Shown here piece after piece: positions 11,301 to 19,606 of a DNA stretch of 64,000 nt (the stretch's first letter is position 1; each line of letters begins with the position of its first letter). The stretch is from Hyalella azteca (Eukaryota > Arthropoda > Malacostraca > Amphipoda > Hyalellidae): positions 62,001 through 126,000 of the forward strand of contig NW_025938997.1 of NCBI RefSeq assembly GCF_000764305.2. Direction: 5' to 3'. The notes under the pieces were generated by a model. It searched no databases, was not told the DNA's origin, and was given only the letters and a program-made list of their open reading frames with translations. Both the position numbers and the translations under genes were made by a program.

Positions 11301-14300
11301 GCTCAAAAGAAGCAGTGTAAGCATCTCAAAAAGACCAAAGTGTCAATGAGGGACAGGTGAACAGCAACAGAAACTAAGACACTAGAACAAGAGGTCGCTT
11401 AGACCTCTTGCAACAATATTTGATTCAGCTGCCCGCACAAGAGAGACAGAGACGGGAAATGTAAGGAATTCTTCCTACATAATAACTTAACCCCACAACT
11501 GAGACCAACGGTCAGACACCGCAAGCTCAGTGGTGGGCGCTCAAGAACAATCCCCCTAGGAGCGCGAAACCCCATGGGACTTCTGACAAGCACAGACACT
11601 TGTCAGAAGTCTCCCCCCTGAGGGGGGGGGGGCAAACTTAGAGGCAATTGGTCTAATGAATCAAATATTGTCACATTTATTTTTACTGGAGTCAAACCTC
11701 AACTAATATATGCTTAGTTAATGAATGAATCAAACCTCAACGCAAATGCTTAGCATGAAAAAAATTATTGTTACATTACCTTGATAACTGTGATTTTTTG
11801 CCCTTGAATGACGTTTCCATTGAGTGAGAGGATGATGGACAATGCTGCAAGAGCTGGTCTAACCAAAACTTCACACCGACCAGCAATCACATCAGTTATT
11901 TTATCCACTACCAGCCCTTCGAAGGTAACTGAAAGAGATTTAATTTATTTGTACAATTTCCTCTTTGAACATTATGGTATATATCAGTAAGTTATAAAAT
12001 AAAAGCATGATCAATAGAGCCTTGGCAATCAAAACCATACATCAAATACATGTAATTCATTAAAAAATTTTAATGGTTCTCAGACTTGATGCTTGCAAAT
12101 ATACCATAGCATATACAAATTTATTTCAAGGCTCTAGCCTTCAGGCACATTTCACCTTTCAAAGCCAATACGTATGTGCAAATAGGATTAGATTATTGTT
12201 AGCATGTATCATCTAATCACAATGCGTTTTATGATTAAATTATGCATTAAGTCTTATATTGGCTCAGTTTATTGTCATTCAAAAAAGCAGTTGTAAACAT
12301 TACCTAATGTTTACGATAAATTGTATGCATACCTTTTGATTCAATTAATGACTTGATGTCATCGGGTGAATAATCTGTTGGCAGATTGCGGAAAACAAGA
12401 CGAGACCCAAGATATGATGCATTATCATCAATTTCAGTTTTCAAGTCATCAGCCATTGCAAGATCTGGAGCAGGTGTTTGTGCAGCAGAGGATGCTGCTG
12501 CAGTGGCAAGATCATCACAACCAATGACACTGTAGGAAAAATTTCATGAAGCACACAAACTTAGTTAGAAGTTTCATGAGTGAACATAATCTTTGAGCAT
12601 GAGCAAGAAACTTACAAAAGTGATACATAATTTGCAAAAACGTAAGCTAAAAATAATTTGTTTGCAGTGAAATAAATTCATAATAGCTATAAATGCAGTC
12701 AAAAAAGGATTGCTTACGCTACCTACCATTATGTGCTTCCTCTCATAGATTGGGCAACAAAAAGTAGTTTTTTTCAGCTAAAAATTAGATCTAGCAAGCC
12801 AATTATATATAGGTATACCTGACGGCACACAAATCGCCCAAAATGATAATTTTTCCTACAATTTTGTTTAACTCTGCCACATATTCCAGACTGGAAGCGC
12901 TAATATCATTTACAGATATGATAATTTATAAATAAGAGAGATCCATTTTTACAATGACAAACTGAAGATAAGATTCAAAACTTGTTACAGTTTGAATATT
13001 AACTTTCACACATTAGGAAATCCATTCATGGCTTGAAAACTGAAGTAACTGCTTCAAATTTGTTGAATTTATATACCTACCATAAAATGGGGTGACACCA
13101 ACTTGGACTGTTTTGNATGCGCGGACTCTCTCCAGGCATGTCATTTTCCATTGTACCACTGTAGGTGCAGGCCCTCATTATGGTGTTTATCGCTTGCTAG
13201 TAGTCCAAGTTTAGTTTATAAGGAAGTGATACTCTTTTTAAGCTTTAGCGTTCAATAAAGATATAATTAAGTAGTAGAGTGAATCGTTTCAACTGGTGTT
13301 TTAATGCTGCTGGTTCAGCCAATAAAGATTTGTGCAATTCCTTCAGGCTTCAGGCCTTAAGCTAGCCCTATCTCAGACATAACTTATCAATTTCTTTGCA
13401 TTTATTTTTTAGTTTTCTTTATGCAATAACCCATGTTTTGTCTTTTTCTCCCTGGTGTTTTTACAGTTAGAGAACTTGCAATGTGTTGTTCTAATGGCCC
13501 ACTAGTATTCTGAAGCTTTGCACAGTGGTTGACCTGGTGAGTTCCTCTGTCACCACTTGTTGAGTTAATGATGATTGAGTTGCGACAAACATTATTTTGG
13601 CTGATGATCATCAGAGCTTCGTCCATGATTAGCCTCAGTCTGATGGATATATAATACTATTCACCACTTGCTTGATTGATTAATATTTTTGATACTTAAA
13701 TTGTTTTGATAATGTTATTTAATCTTGCTTTACATTTAAATGCTAGTCAATCAGTTAATGAGTATATTTGTTTATAATGATTGCGCTAATGATGGTTTTT
13801 TTCAAGGTTCTTCAATTTACCCTTTTTTATACAAGCTAATTTCTTGTGTTATTTCAGGGTTCTTGGTTTGGGCAAGACACTAAAGTCTGTCACTTATGCA
13901 CCCCACTTTTCCCTTTTCTTTGTTTACGTTTGTATGCTTCATTTTTTTTTGTGTTTATATTTTCTTGTCAATCACGCTCCGTGTTTCATTTTCCTTCACC
14001 CCATGGCTAAACCAAATCAGAGATGAAATGTTGAGCGGAGTCAGATATAGTTGAAACCTCTCCGCCTACAACACAGTGTTGGAATTCAGGGATTTTGTAG
14101 GTTTGAATTCTAAAGGTTTTTAAATAAATATGGCAACAGTTTGTGACATCAGTGTGGAATTACAGAGGGGTAATTTATTAACTGGTTAACATAGCAATTC
14201 GGAAAGCATGACCTAGAAATCTGGAAAGCCCAGCATACCTACCTGTTGTCCATCATCATCACTGACAAGTCTATGCAAGCTGCCACAGCAGTTTCATTGA

Positions 14301-17300
14301 AAAAAATAGAGCTTACATCATCACAGTAACAAGGATCCAATCAACACTTGAACGCGTCCAACGTCACAGTCACAAGAATCCAATTAGCATCAGAATGTGT
14401 GTGACATCACAGCCACTGGAATCCAATTGGCGTTAGAAAGCTAGAATGGACCGCCCCAAATGCACACAATGCTAGCGCACTGATGCTAATTTAATGCGTA
14501 ATGCTACACTTCTTATTTAAAGTGCGTAATACAATGATGTAGTTATGTCATTATTGATGGAAATTGCAAAGAATAACATCTTCACTATGTACATTCATTC
14601 ACAAATACATGAAAAATTGCCTATGATTCAATCCACAAGTACAAAACTGACCATCGATGACCATTGATGCAATAAGCTGAGACATGGAAACTCCTTCCGT
14701 TACGATCAGGATTACCAACTTGACGAAAAACAAACAAAGAAGGTAGCAGGCCGCAGGGACACCAACCATCAATATACCTACTCATGCAAAAAAATGATAG
14801 ATACGAATTCTTCTATATTACAAATATATCAGTAACTGACATTCAGCAGAATGGTTTAATAACCTTCGTAAATTGTAAATGTTATACATGCAGGATCAAT
14901 CGTGTGCAACAACCAAAGTGGCACAAATGACGGTTAGTGTTTACTGTTTACTTGTTAGTTCTCGTTAGGCAATCGGTGTGCAAGGTAACTGCATTAACTG
15001 CAGATAATGCTCCCAAACTTGGAGACGATAATTGAGTGAAAACTTTACGTGGTATATTGTGAGCCTTCTAAAGTTTTAATAATGAAGAAATCACAAGGTT
15101 CACAGAATCTAAAGGTTTGAATGCTAAATTTTTTACTTTTGAGTACTCTATTGACTATTGAGTCTATTCTAGTCAGTCAACTGTGAAGTGTCATGTTGTT
15201 TGTTGTGCATTGCCTTTTCTTCGAGAAGTTTCTCCAACTGCCGATGAGTTTCTCCTCAATTTGAAAGCTGAGGTAATGAATNNNNNNNNNNNNNNNNNNN
15301 NNNNNNNNNNNNNNNNNNNNNNNNNNNNNNNNNNNNNNNNNNNNNNNNNNNNNNNNNNNNNNNNNNNNNNNNNNNNNNNNNNNNNNNNNNNNNNNNNNNN
15401 NNNNNNGAATAGAAGTGTCGGCGTTGAAGAAATAGGCCCATGGCCTGTTGCCGATTCTTGAACTTTTCGTGACTTGATTCACAAGGGATCTGGCCTTTGG
15501 AACCCGATCTTTCCATATCTGACGATTGATTGAGATAGCTGCTGGACTTATTGCCTGGTCCTAATTTGCTAGGCATTTTAAGACTGAACATATGCTCCTG
15601 CTTCGTCTAGTCTGTTTTTGAAGATGTTCATACTCGGAGCGTCAACGATGCTATCAGGGAGGCTGTTACATATGTCGGTGACTCAAAGCAAAAAGAAATG
15701 TTGTCGCAAGGATGTGTTCCAACGCTGTTTTTTAGTTTACAGTCATGGTCCCTGGTGTTGGTTCTTGTTTAAATTCTAGTAATCCTTCTGGGACCTTGTA
15801 TAAGCCATGAGTACACTTCACGAGCTTCTTTTAAGTTTTTTAAAAATATATCCGCTTTTAAGTTTTCTTGTTTTTTTATCTCTCTGTTATCAATGTCCTG
15901 ACAATTTAGAAGGCAAAATATACTTCAATGAGGTCCCCACGCAGACGTCGATAATGGAGGCTTGGAAGCTTCATAATATTTAATCTTTCCTCATAGGACT
16001 TGCCTTTCAAGCCTGGAACTATCCTTGTTGCGCGTCTTTGAACACTCTCTACTAAATTTCTGTCCTTTTCAAATTTATTATTGATATGATATTTACCAAA
16101 TCCATGCATTACCGTATTATTGATGTGATATTACCATATCCATGAACACGCCATCTGTCTCTTATACACATCTAGATGTGTATAAGAGACAGGTCCTTCA
16201 TCAGTGTCCTGTGAGATGCAAAGATCTTTTGAACTTCAGATTACAGACTGCGCAGGTCATTGGATTTTTTAGCAGAGGCCCAGGTTAATAAAAGAATGGC
16301 ACACCCAAGCCAAATGATCGATCTAAATACCGGCAAGCCAAATCGTTCAGAAAGTAAATCGAAGTTGCTTCAGTTTGCCAGATAATTAAAGACTATTGCC
16401 GTGGGCAGTGTTAAGAAACCATTTTATGTTTTTTTTTACTTAGATAATAAAAATTCCCTTCCTTTCATTTCACAATGACATAAATTTTCTATTCAGACTG
16501 AGAAACAATTGCCACGTTATATTGATCAAATATTATGAACCAATGAGAAGCAAAATACCATTATTTTATTTTCAAGAATTATTGATTAAAAATTTAGCAT
16601 TCATCAGCACGCAGAGGATACATAAGTAGCAAGTTTTGTTATTGCATTCAATCTTGGGACCTTCACTGTGTTGCCTGACGTAACGTACCAAACGTTCATG
16701 CCAAATTACGAGGCTGATTTCTGACAGCCTATAAACCTGTTTCTAGTGCCTGGAATGTTTTTTTAAAGGCGGAATGCTTTTTTTTAAGTGAACCACCAAT
16801 TTTAGAATTCCACTCTGTGTGACAATCCGAGGTTCTACTGCTGGCGACCCATCTTGCACACGATGATGATACAGCTGGCCACGTGGCGACACATGTTGAA
16901 TATTGCTGGCAACGCTTTGCCTTGAAAAAGTCTATATTGACGACGCATTCACCACTTTCTGCACCCTGGTGTGACATTTCATCGTTGCTGGCAGGGGCAT
17001 GTAGTGTGAGGTTTTGAGAGTGATATAAACCCATGGTGCAGAGGATGGATGCAGCATCGCCAATATATGGGTTTTTAAGCCCAAGCGTTGCCGGGTAATT
17101 TTAAGATGTGTCGCCGAGTAATTTTTAATGAAAAGCCATTTACGCTGAGTAATGAAAAACTATTTACAAGCCACCAACTTATTTACAAGGTTGCATGCAC
17201 ATGTTACCCCAAATAAATAACTAATTTTAACCTAAAAACAGTCCGATTGTACAGCAAGTGTCAACTGAACATGTGATAATGCAGTCTGACCACTCTAATG

Positions 17301-19010
17301 TGACCGCAACTACGTAATCGTAAACTTGATGTTTACATTTTTTTGGTGGGAAGTTGGGATTTGGGAACTCATCACAACTGATTTCCGGACAAGCTTCACT
17401 GCATACTGATCAATGATCAATCCAACACACCGGCAGGCGGCAACCTTACTTTTTTTTAATAGTTGGCCGAAGACTGGCAAATATATTAAATGAAAGAATT
17501 TAAATCTAAATGTGTCGGCAAGATCTTCTGAAGGCATAAATTTTTCTACTGAAGCATTGCCAAAGATCTTGCAATATTCATCCATGATCCACTCCACTGT
17601 GCAGAGAGTGAACGAAGATTTAAAGACCTATGGGTAATTTTTAATGAAAAGCCATTTACGCTGAGTAATGAAAAACTATTTACAAGCCACCAACTTATTT
17701 ACAAGGTTGCATGCACGTGTTACCCCAAATAAATAACTAATTTTACCCTAAAAACAATCCGATTGTACAGCGTGTCAACTACTGAACATGTGATAATGCA
17801 GTCTGACCACTCTAATGTGACCGCAACTACGTAATCGTAAACTTGATGTTTACATTTTTTTTGGTGGGAAGTTGGGAACTCATCGCAACTGATTTCCGGA
17901 CAAGCTTCACTGCATACTGATCAATCCAACACACCGGCAACCTTACTTTTTTTAAATAGTTGGCCGAAGACTGACAAATATATTAGGCTAAATGAAAGAA
18001 TTTAAATCTAAATGTGTCGGCAAGATCTTCTGACGGGCATAAATTTTGCTACTGAAGCGTTGCCAAAGATCTTGCAATATTCATCCACTCTCTGCACAGT
18101 GGAATTATAAACCAATCAGAACTTGAGTTGCGCATATGGTGATTTATCTATAGCCATTCATTTCTTGCTACGTCCTTAATGTGTCAAAATATACCGTGTT
18201 TACCCTAATTAAGATGCAGAATATCAATTTCATCAGAAACTCAGAATCACAAATTTGCAAATGTGCAAATTAAACCAAACCAAAATTTACAACTTTAAAC
18301 ACTAAGTTCCTCAATCCTCACTGTTCATGCTTCAGAAATCCAGAAAAAAAATTCTAGCTTAAAAGCCAAGAGATTTTAGAAAGAAAATTTGATTTTAGAT
18401 TGTTCATTACAATCCTGCTATGCTAATTAGACTGAAGGCAGCAAGGCCCAAACAAGCAAGCCCAAGGTCAAGGTGTCAAGCATAATCTTTCAAGCAACAG
18501 CAGAGAGCAGACACTGGACACCACACTCACAGACAGCCTGACAGTGACAGGCATTAGGCTAGGTAGGTCATTCCCAGAATTGGATACCTACCAGGCTACC
18601 CCTGGTCAAGCCAATGCAATAATTGCCATAACAACTTGTCAAATGAAATTTAAAAACTGCAAGAAGTTTGAATTGGTAAAAATACATTAATCACAGATGA
18701 AAAGAGCAATGACATACCTGGTTTGTTCATTAATTTCATTTTTAATTTTGCCATCTTTCTGACTCTGAGGAGGCGTTCCACTAAAAAATCCACATTCAGC
18801 TTTGGACACTGGAAGTGTCCTTAGATACCTTCCTTCAATATTACTTGCATCATCTTCATCCTCATCAGCAGCATTCACAGGCTCTAATTCCAATTCACTC
18901 TTTTCAGAATTATTTATATGAGTGTTCAAAACACATGATTCCGATGATTGCAATTCAAGAGATGATTTTTCGGTGCCAACAGTTGGAGATTCTGGATTAT
19001 CATTCTCCAT
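3926..19010 (-). CDS. hnRNP M/Rumpelstiltskin-like multi-RRM RNA-binding protein (11 exons, 1263 aa)
   Basis: Predicted nuclear RNA-binding protein joined from exons 18718-19010, 12333-12529, 11780-11928, 10368-10739, 9737-9995, 9361-9494, 8093-8609, 7613-7746, 6960-7217, 5614-5716 and 3926-5301. All junction phases agree, giving 3792 nt. The start ATG has a good context (ACAATGG). Domains seen: acidic N-terminus; RRM1 about 140-213; Cys/His cluster 251-289; RRM2 about 397-468; RRM3 about 614-685; Lys-rich stretch in exon 9; RRM4 about 767-838; then a 400-residue Gly/Asn/Ser/Tyr tail with basic NLS-like runs. RRM4 (HPIDAVQAVSQL, NRQLTVEL, then PKGLQTIG) matches the pattern of hnRNP M RRM2 and its Pro-Lys-Gly-Leu-Gly-Gly-Ile-Gly linker. 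That homology is from memory of the family, and RRM1-3 are very diverged. The link of exon 1 to exon 2 crosses a gap and an adapter, so it is less certain. Confidence 0.83.
5302..5613 (-). other. Intron 10 of the RRM gene
   Basis: 312-nt GT-AG intron (GTCAGT ... TTTTCACAG). Nothing else seen in it. Confidence 0.7.
5614..5716 (-). CDS. Exon 10 of the RRM gene (core of RRM4)
   Basis: 103 nt; acceptor CATGTCGCCAG, donor GTCG|GTCAGT (phase 1). It encodes LCEGITRENVRELLSVAGTV and MRVKLDQPSREAIV. The S-x-AG-x-V-x-R-x pattern is that of hnRNP M RRM2. The split codon (G + AA) gives Glu, restoring AIVEMAHPIDAVQAV. Confidence 0.87.
5717..6959 (-). other. Intron 9 of the RRM gene
   Basis: GT-AG intron of 1243 nt (GTGGGT ... 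GCCAG). It holds the foldback element at 5988-6207; otherwise I see only AT-rich sequence. Confidence 0.7.
5988..6207. mobile_element. Foldback MITE-like element in intron 9
   Basis: 220-bp unit bounded by a perfect 13-bp inverted repeat (GCCACTGCTCCAG at 5988-6000, complement at 6195-6207). A second inverted block, 6010-6034 against 6151-6175, matches at 24 of 25 positions (starts TCTTCAC, ends ACCCCAGCA). The centre has GGTTAGGTTAGG. No coding capacity; target-site duplication not clear. Class not assigned. Confidence 0.65.
6960..7217 (-). CDS. Exon 9 of the RRM gene (charged linker)
   Basis: 258 nt, phase 0 at both ends; acceptor TGTGCACTCAG, donor TCAAAT|GTGGGT. It encodes an Ala/Arg/Lys-rich, probably helical linker with the basic run DKRRKKKKNR (possible NLS) and ends in EVRVSN, the first strand of RRM4. 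Confidence 0.85.
7218..7612 (-). other. Intron 8 of the RRM gene
   Basis: 395-nt GT-AG intron (GTTGGT ... CACTCAG). Nothing else seen. Confidence 0.7.
7613..7746 (-). CDS. Exon 8 of the RRM gene (end of RRM3)
   Basis: 134 nt; acceptor GTTGTGCAG, donor GAACAG|GTTGGT (phase 0). It encodes GGIVFARVRRRIMVVEFES and the helix ELVTKCIEFVNKL. It is the twin of exon 6: same length, same phases, shared F-A-R-x-V/R, V-x-EF-S and KCIE positions. Confidence 0.87.
7747..8092 (-). other. Intron 7 of the RRM gene, GC-AG type
   Basis: 346-nt intron with 5' end GCAAGT after an exonic AAG and 3' end GTTGTGCAG. AG|GCAAGT is the known consensus for GC donors. Only this joint gives phase 1 into exon 8 and keeps the RRM3 frame. 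Confidence 0.75.
8093..8609 (-). CDS. Exon 7 of the RRM gene (acidic linker and start of RRM3)
   Basis: Acceptor GCATCTTATAG. It encodes an acidic, Pro/Thr/Glu-rich linker from residue 469, then INHLIIHDIINQ and GPQYRVFISNSPN, the first half of RRM3. The exon ends GAAG|GCAAGT, a GC donor in phase 1. The nearby GT (GCAA|GTGACT) would put exon 8 out of frame. Confidence 0.85.
8610..9360 (-). other. Intron 6 of the RRM gene
   Basis: 751-nt GT-AG intron (GTTTGT ... CTTATAG). A diverged copy of it lies at 16193-16650. That copy lacks about 8861-9157, so this block may be an insertion here. No terminal inverted repeats were seen in the block. Confidence 0.65.
9361..9494 (-). CDS. Exon 6 of the RRM gene (end of RRM2)
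   Basis: 134 nt; acceptor TTATTACAG, donor GTTCAG|GTTTGT (phase 0). It encodes GSVSFARLVRPKPVIEFDS and a helix EAAQKCIEQMNGM. Length, phases and sequence match exon 8, its duplicate. Confidence 0.87.
9737..9995 (-). CDS. Exon 5 of the RRM gene (start of RRM2)
   Basis: Acceptor CTCTCTTGCAG, donor ACAA|GTGAGT (phase 1). It encodes residues 338-423 and ends in the first strand and helix of RRM2 (GPEYRVCFGDIP, DLKALVLFIN). The INHL...KGPEYRV block is repeated in exon 7. Confidence 0.85.
9996..10367 (-). other. Intron 4 of the RRM gene
   Basis: 372-nt GT-AG intron (GTGATT ... CTCTTGCAG). Nothing else seen. Confidence 0.65.
10368..10739 (-). CDS. Exon 4 of the RRM gene (Cys/His cluster)
   Basis: Acceptor TTATTTTCAG, donor AGCCAA|GTGATT (phase 0). 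It encodes residues 214-337. A Cys/His cluster runs C251-x4-C256-x9-H266-x2-C269-x2-H272-x2-C275-x10-C286-x2-C289 and is followed by a basic amphipathic stretch (KKLWRQKLMRMRKK). The spacing suggests zinc binding. I do not recognise the family; it looks somewhat like short Cys/His domains coded by some retroelements. Confidence 0.83.
10740..11779 (-). other. Intron 3 of the RRM gene
   Basis: 1040-nt GT-AG intron (GTAATG ... ATTTTCAG). It contains a short hairpin at 11388-11410 and a perfect one at 11578-11611, followed by a C-run/G-run pair. The block 11388-11635 may be a small repeat element; I cannot classify it. Confidence 0.6.
11578..11611. repeat. Perfect 13-bp hairpin in intron 3
   Basis: GACTTCTGACAAG, an 8-nt loop (CACAGACA), then CTTGTCAGAAGTC. 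Directly after it come a run of six C, TGA and a long G run that could also pair. On the left, 11388-11410 folds as CAAGAGGTC, GCTTA, GACCTCTTG. Confidence 0.7.
11780..11928 (-). CDS. Exon 3 of the RRM gene (end of RRM1)
   Basis: Acceptor ATCTCTTTCAG, donor ATCAAG|GTAATG (phase 0). It supplies strands 2-4 and helix 2 of RRM1 (GRCEVLVRPALAALSIILSL, then GQKITVIK). The usual aromatic RNP1 residues are missing, so canonical RNA contacts by this domain are doubtful. Confidence 0.85.
11929..12332 (-). other. Intron 2 of the RRM gene
   Basis: 404-nt GT-AG intron (GTATGC ... CTCTTTCAG). Nothing else seen. Confidence 0.65.
12333..12529 (-). CDS. Exon 2 of the RRM gene (start of RRM1)
   Basis: Acceptor TTTCCTACAG, donor AAAG|GTATGC (phase 1). 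It encodes residues 98-163: an Ala-rich linker, then the first half of RRM1 with the RNP2-like strand SRLVFRNLP and helix 1 (SPDDIKSLIES). Confidence 0.85.
13117..13151 (-). pseudogene. Fragment resembling exon 1 of the RRM gene
   Basis: On the minus strand ATG at 13151 reads MENDMPGESPR up to the single N at 13116, against MENDNPESPTVG in exon 1, with the same ACAATGG start context. The frame closes soon after the N. It could be a duplicated first exon, a piece of another haplotype or chance. Sequence upstream of the ATG does not match. Confidence 0.35.
15282..15406. other. Assembly gap (125 N)
   Basis: Run of N inside intron 1, at the 3' tip of a LINE copy. Confidence 0.99.
15407..16109 (-). 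mobile_element. LINE 3' end (reverse-transcriptase C-terminal region), copy A
   Basis: The minus strand encodes RNLVESVQRRATRIVPGLKG, SYEERLNIMKLPS and RRLRGDLIEVY. This is the typical C-terminal tail of CR1/L2/jockey-group reverse transcriptases. Frameshifts and stops follow, then MPSKLGPGNKSSSYL, SHEKFKNRQQA and a 3' tail with AAGAATCGGCAACAGGCC. It is 5'-truncated and dead. The same tail occurs at 19607-19945 and 63476-63719 and in the SINE at 19398-19570. Confidence 0.8.
16155..16192. other. Nextera mate-pair junction adapter left in the assembly
   Basis: CTGTCTCTTATACACATCT followed at once by its reverse complement: the Tn5 mosaic end in the circularisation-junction arrangement of mate-pair libraries. 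It is synthetic and marks a chimeric joint. The two flanks came from the two ends of one sheared fragment. Confidence 0.97.
16193..16650 (-). pseudogene. Diverged copy of RRM-gene intron 6 with the start of exon 7
   Basis: Begins directly at the adapter and aligns with 8593-8860 and then 9158-9345 (for example GTCCTTCATCAGTGTCCT, GCCAAATGATCGATCT, GATACATAAGTAGCAAG). I judge identity at very roughly 85 percent. About 300 bases present in the parent are missing. Only a few codons of exon 7 are included. It is either a paralogous remnant or another haplotype pulled in by mate-pair reads. Confidence 0.75.
17118..17590. mobile_element. TIR element, first (truncated) copy
   Basis: Nearly the same sequence as 17634-18085, starting GTAATTTTTAATGAAAAGCC and ending TTGCAATATTCATCCA. 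It lacks the 3' terminal inverted repeat, because the second copy starts just behind it. A 95-residue minus-strand frame inside (17310-17597) has no recognisable domain and is broken in the second copy. Confidence 0.7.
17594..18102. mobile_element. Non-autonomous DNA element with 17-bp TIRs
   Basis: Bounded by CCACTGTGCAGAGAGTG (17594-17610) and its exact reverse complement (18086-18102), 509 bp in all. The interior repeats the preceding copy with small indels, so the two make a head-to-tail pair. No transposase reading frame. Target-site duplication and superfamily not determined. Confidence 0.7.
18718..19010 (-). CDS. Exon 1 of the RRM gene (start exon)
   Basis: Encodes residues 1-97 plus two bases. 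It starts MENDNPESPTVG and is rich in Ser, Glu and Asp (DEDEDD). The donor is ACCAG|GTATGT, phase 2, which completes a Ser codon with the first base of exon 2. An in-frame TTG 15 bases upstream is not needed; ATG at 19010 has A at -3 and G at +4. The joint to exon 2 spans 6.2 kb that includes an N gap and an adapter, so a different exon 2 cannot be excluded. Confidence 0.72.
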
Positions 19011-19397
19011 TGTAACAACTAACAAGACAATGTGATTTTTAGGCTAATAAAATGACGAGTACCTACCCTACGTATAATTAGCGGCAGAAACTTTACACTT
19101 TGCACCTCCCGTCAAAAACGGATCCGACACTAATTATGTTTTTTTTTTTCATGAGCAAGCTCTGTTACGGTAATGCGATCCAATGTATATCCGACTGGAA
19201 TATGACATTAACAACAAATAACATATCTGAAATTGCAGCGGATTATCACGAATAACGAATGACATTGCAGAATGAACTATGTATGAGTTTATATTATTGT
19301 TCTTATTGAAGTTCACAGAATACATTTTCATTATTTACAAAATGAGGTTTTCCTTGATGACAAATCTCCTCCAAGATATTCTATTCATATAATAGTA

Positions 19398-19570
19398 AAT
19401 AAATAAATAATTAAATAAATAGAGGTTTCAGCGTTTAATAGGCCGTAGGCCTGTCGCCGATTCTTAACATCGCAGAACATCCCGGCGCACAGAGCTGGGA
19501 CCGAACCAGCGCCTCTCAGCTCCAATCTTGGTACTCTAAACTTTCACCATTGGGCCACCCTGCCCACCAC
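19398..19570 (-). mobile_element. tRNA-derived SINE with a LINE-like tail
   Basis: On the minus strand: a pol III A box TGGCCCAATGG (19557-19547), a B box GGTTCGGTCCC (19507-19497) about 40 nt further on, then AAGAATCGGCGACAGGCC and TATTTATTTAATTATTTA repeats. The segment after the tRNA head copies the 3' tail of the LINE found next to it and at 15407 and 63476. This is the usual SINE/LINE partnership. The head does not fold as an intact tRNA as far as I can judge. Confidence 0.75.
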
Positions 19571-19582
19571 TGGGCAGGGTGG
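19555..19582. repeat. Perfect 12-bp inverted repeat at the SINE/LINE junction
   Basis: CCACCCTGCCCA, loop CCAC, TGGGCAGGGTGG. It lies where the SINE head meets the LINE tail and duplicates the 5' end of the SINE in inverted form. Confidence 0.8.
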
Positions 19583-19606
19583 TGATGTGATGCATAACAT
19601 ATCATA

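Larger units (their letters stand above)
12530..18717 (-). other. Intron 1 of the RRM gene (composite, assembly suspect)
   Basis: 6.2 kb between exon 1 donor GTATGT and exon 2 acceptor CTACAG. It holds an exon-1-like fragment beside N 13116, gap 15282-15406, a LINE 3' end, the adapter at 16155-16192, a copy of intron 6, and two copies of a TIR element. 13200-15280 otherwise shows nothing recognised apart from a weak ~50-bp repetition near 14316-14440. The true intron length is unknown. Confidence 0.6.

Noticed and set aside
17310..17597. 95-codon minus frame starting MEWIMDEYCK
   Set aside because: Lies within the TIR element; the second copy breaks the frame and no transposase motif is visible.
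19490..19570. Functional tRNA gene
   Set aside because: A and B boxes are present but no clean cloverleaf; a LINE-like tail follows, so it is a SINE head.
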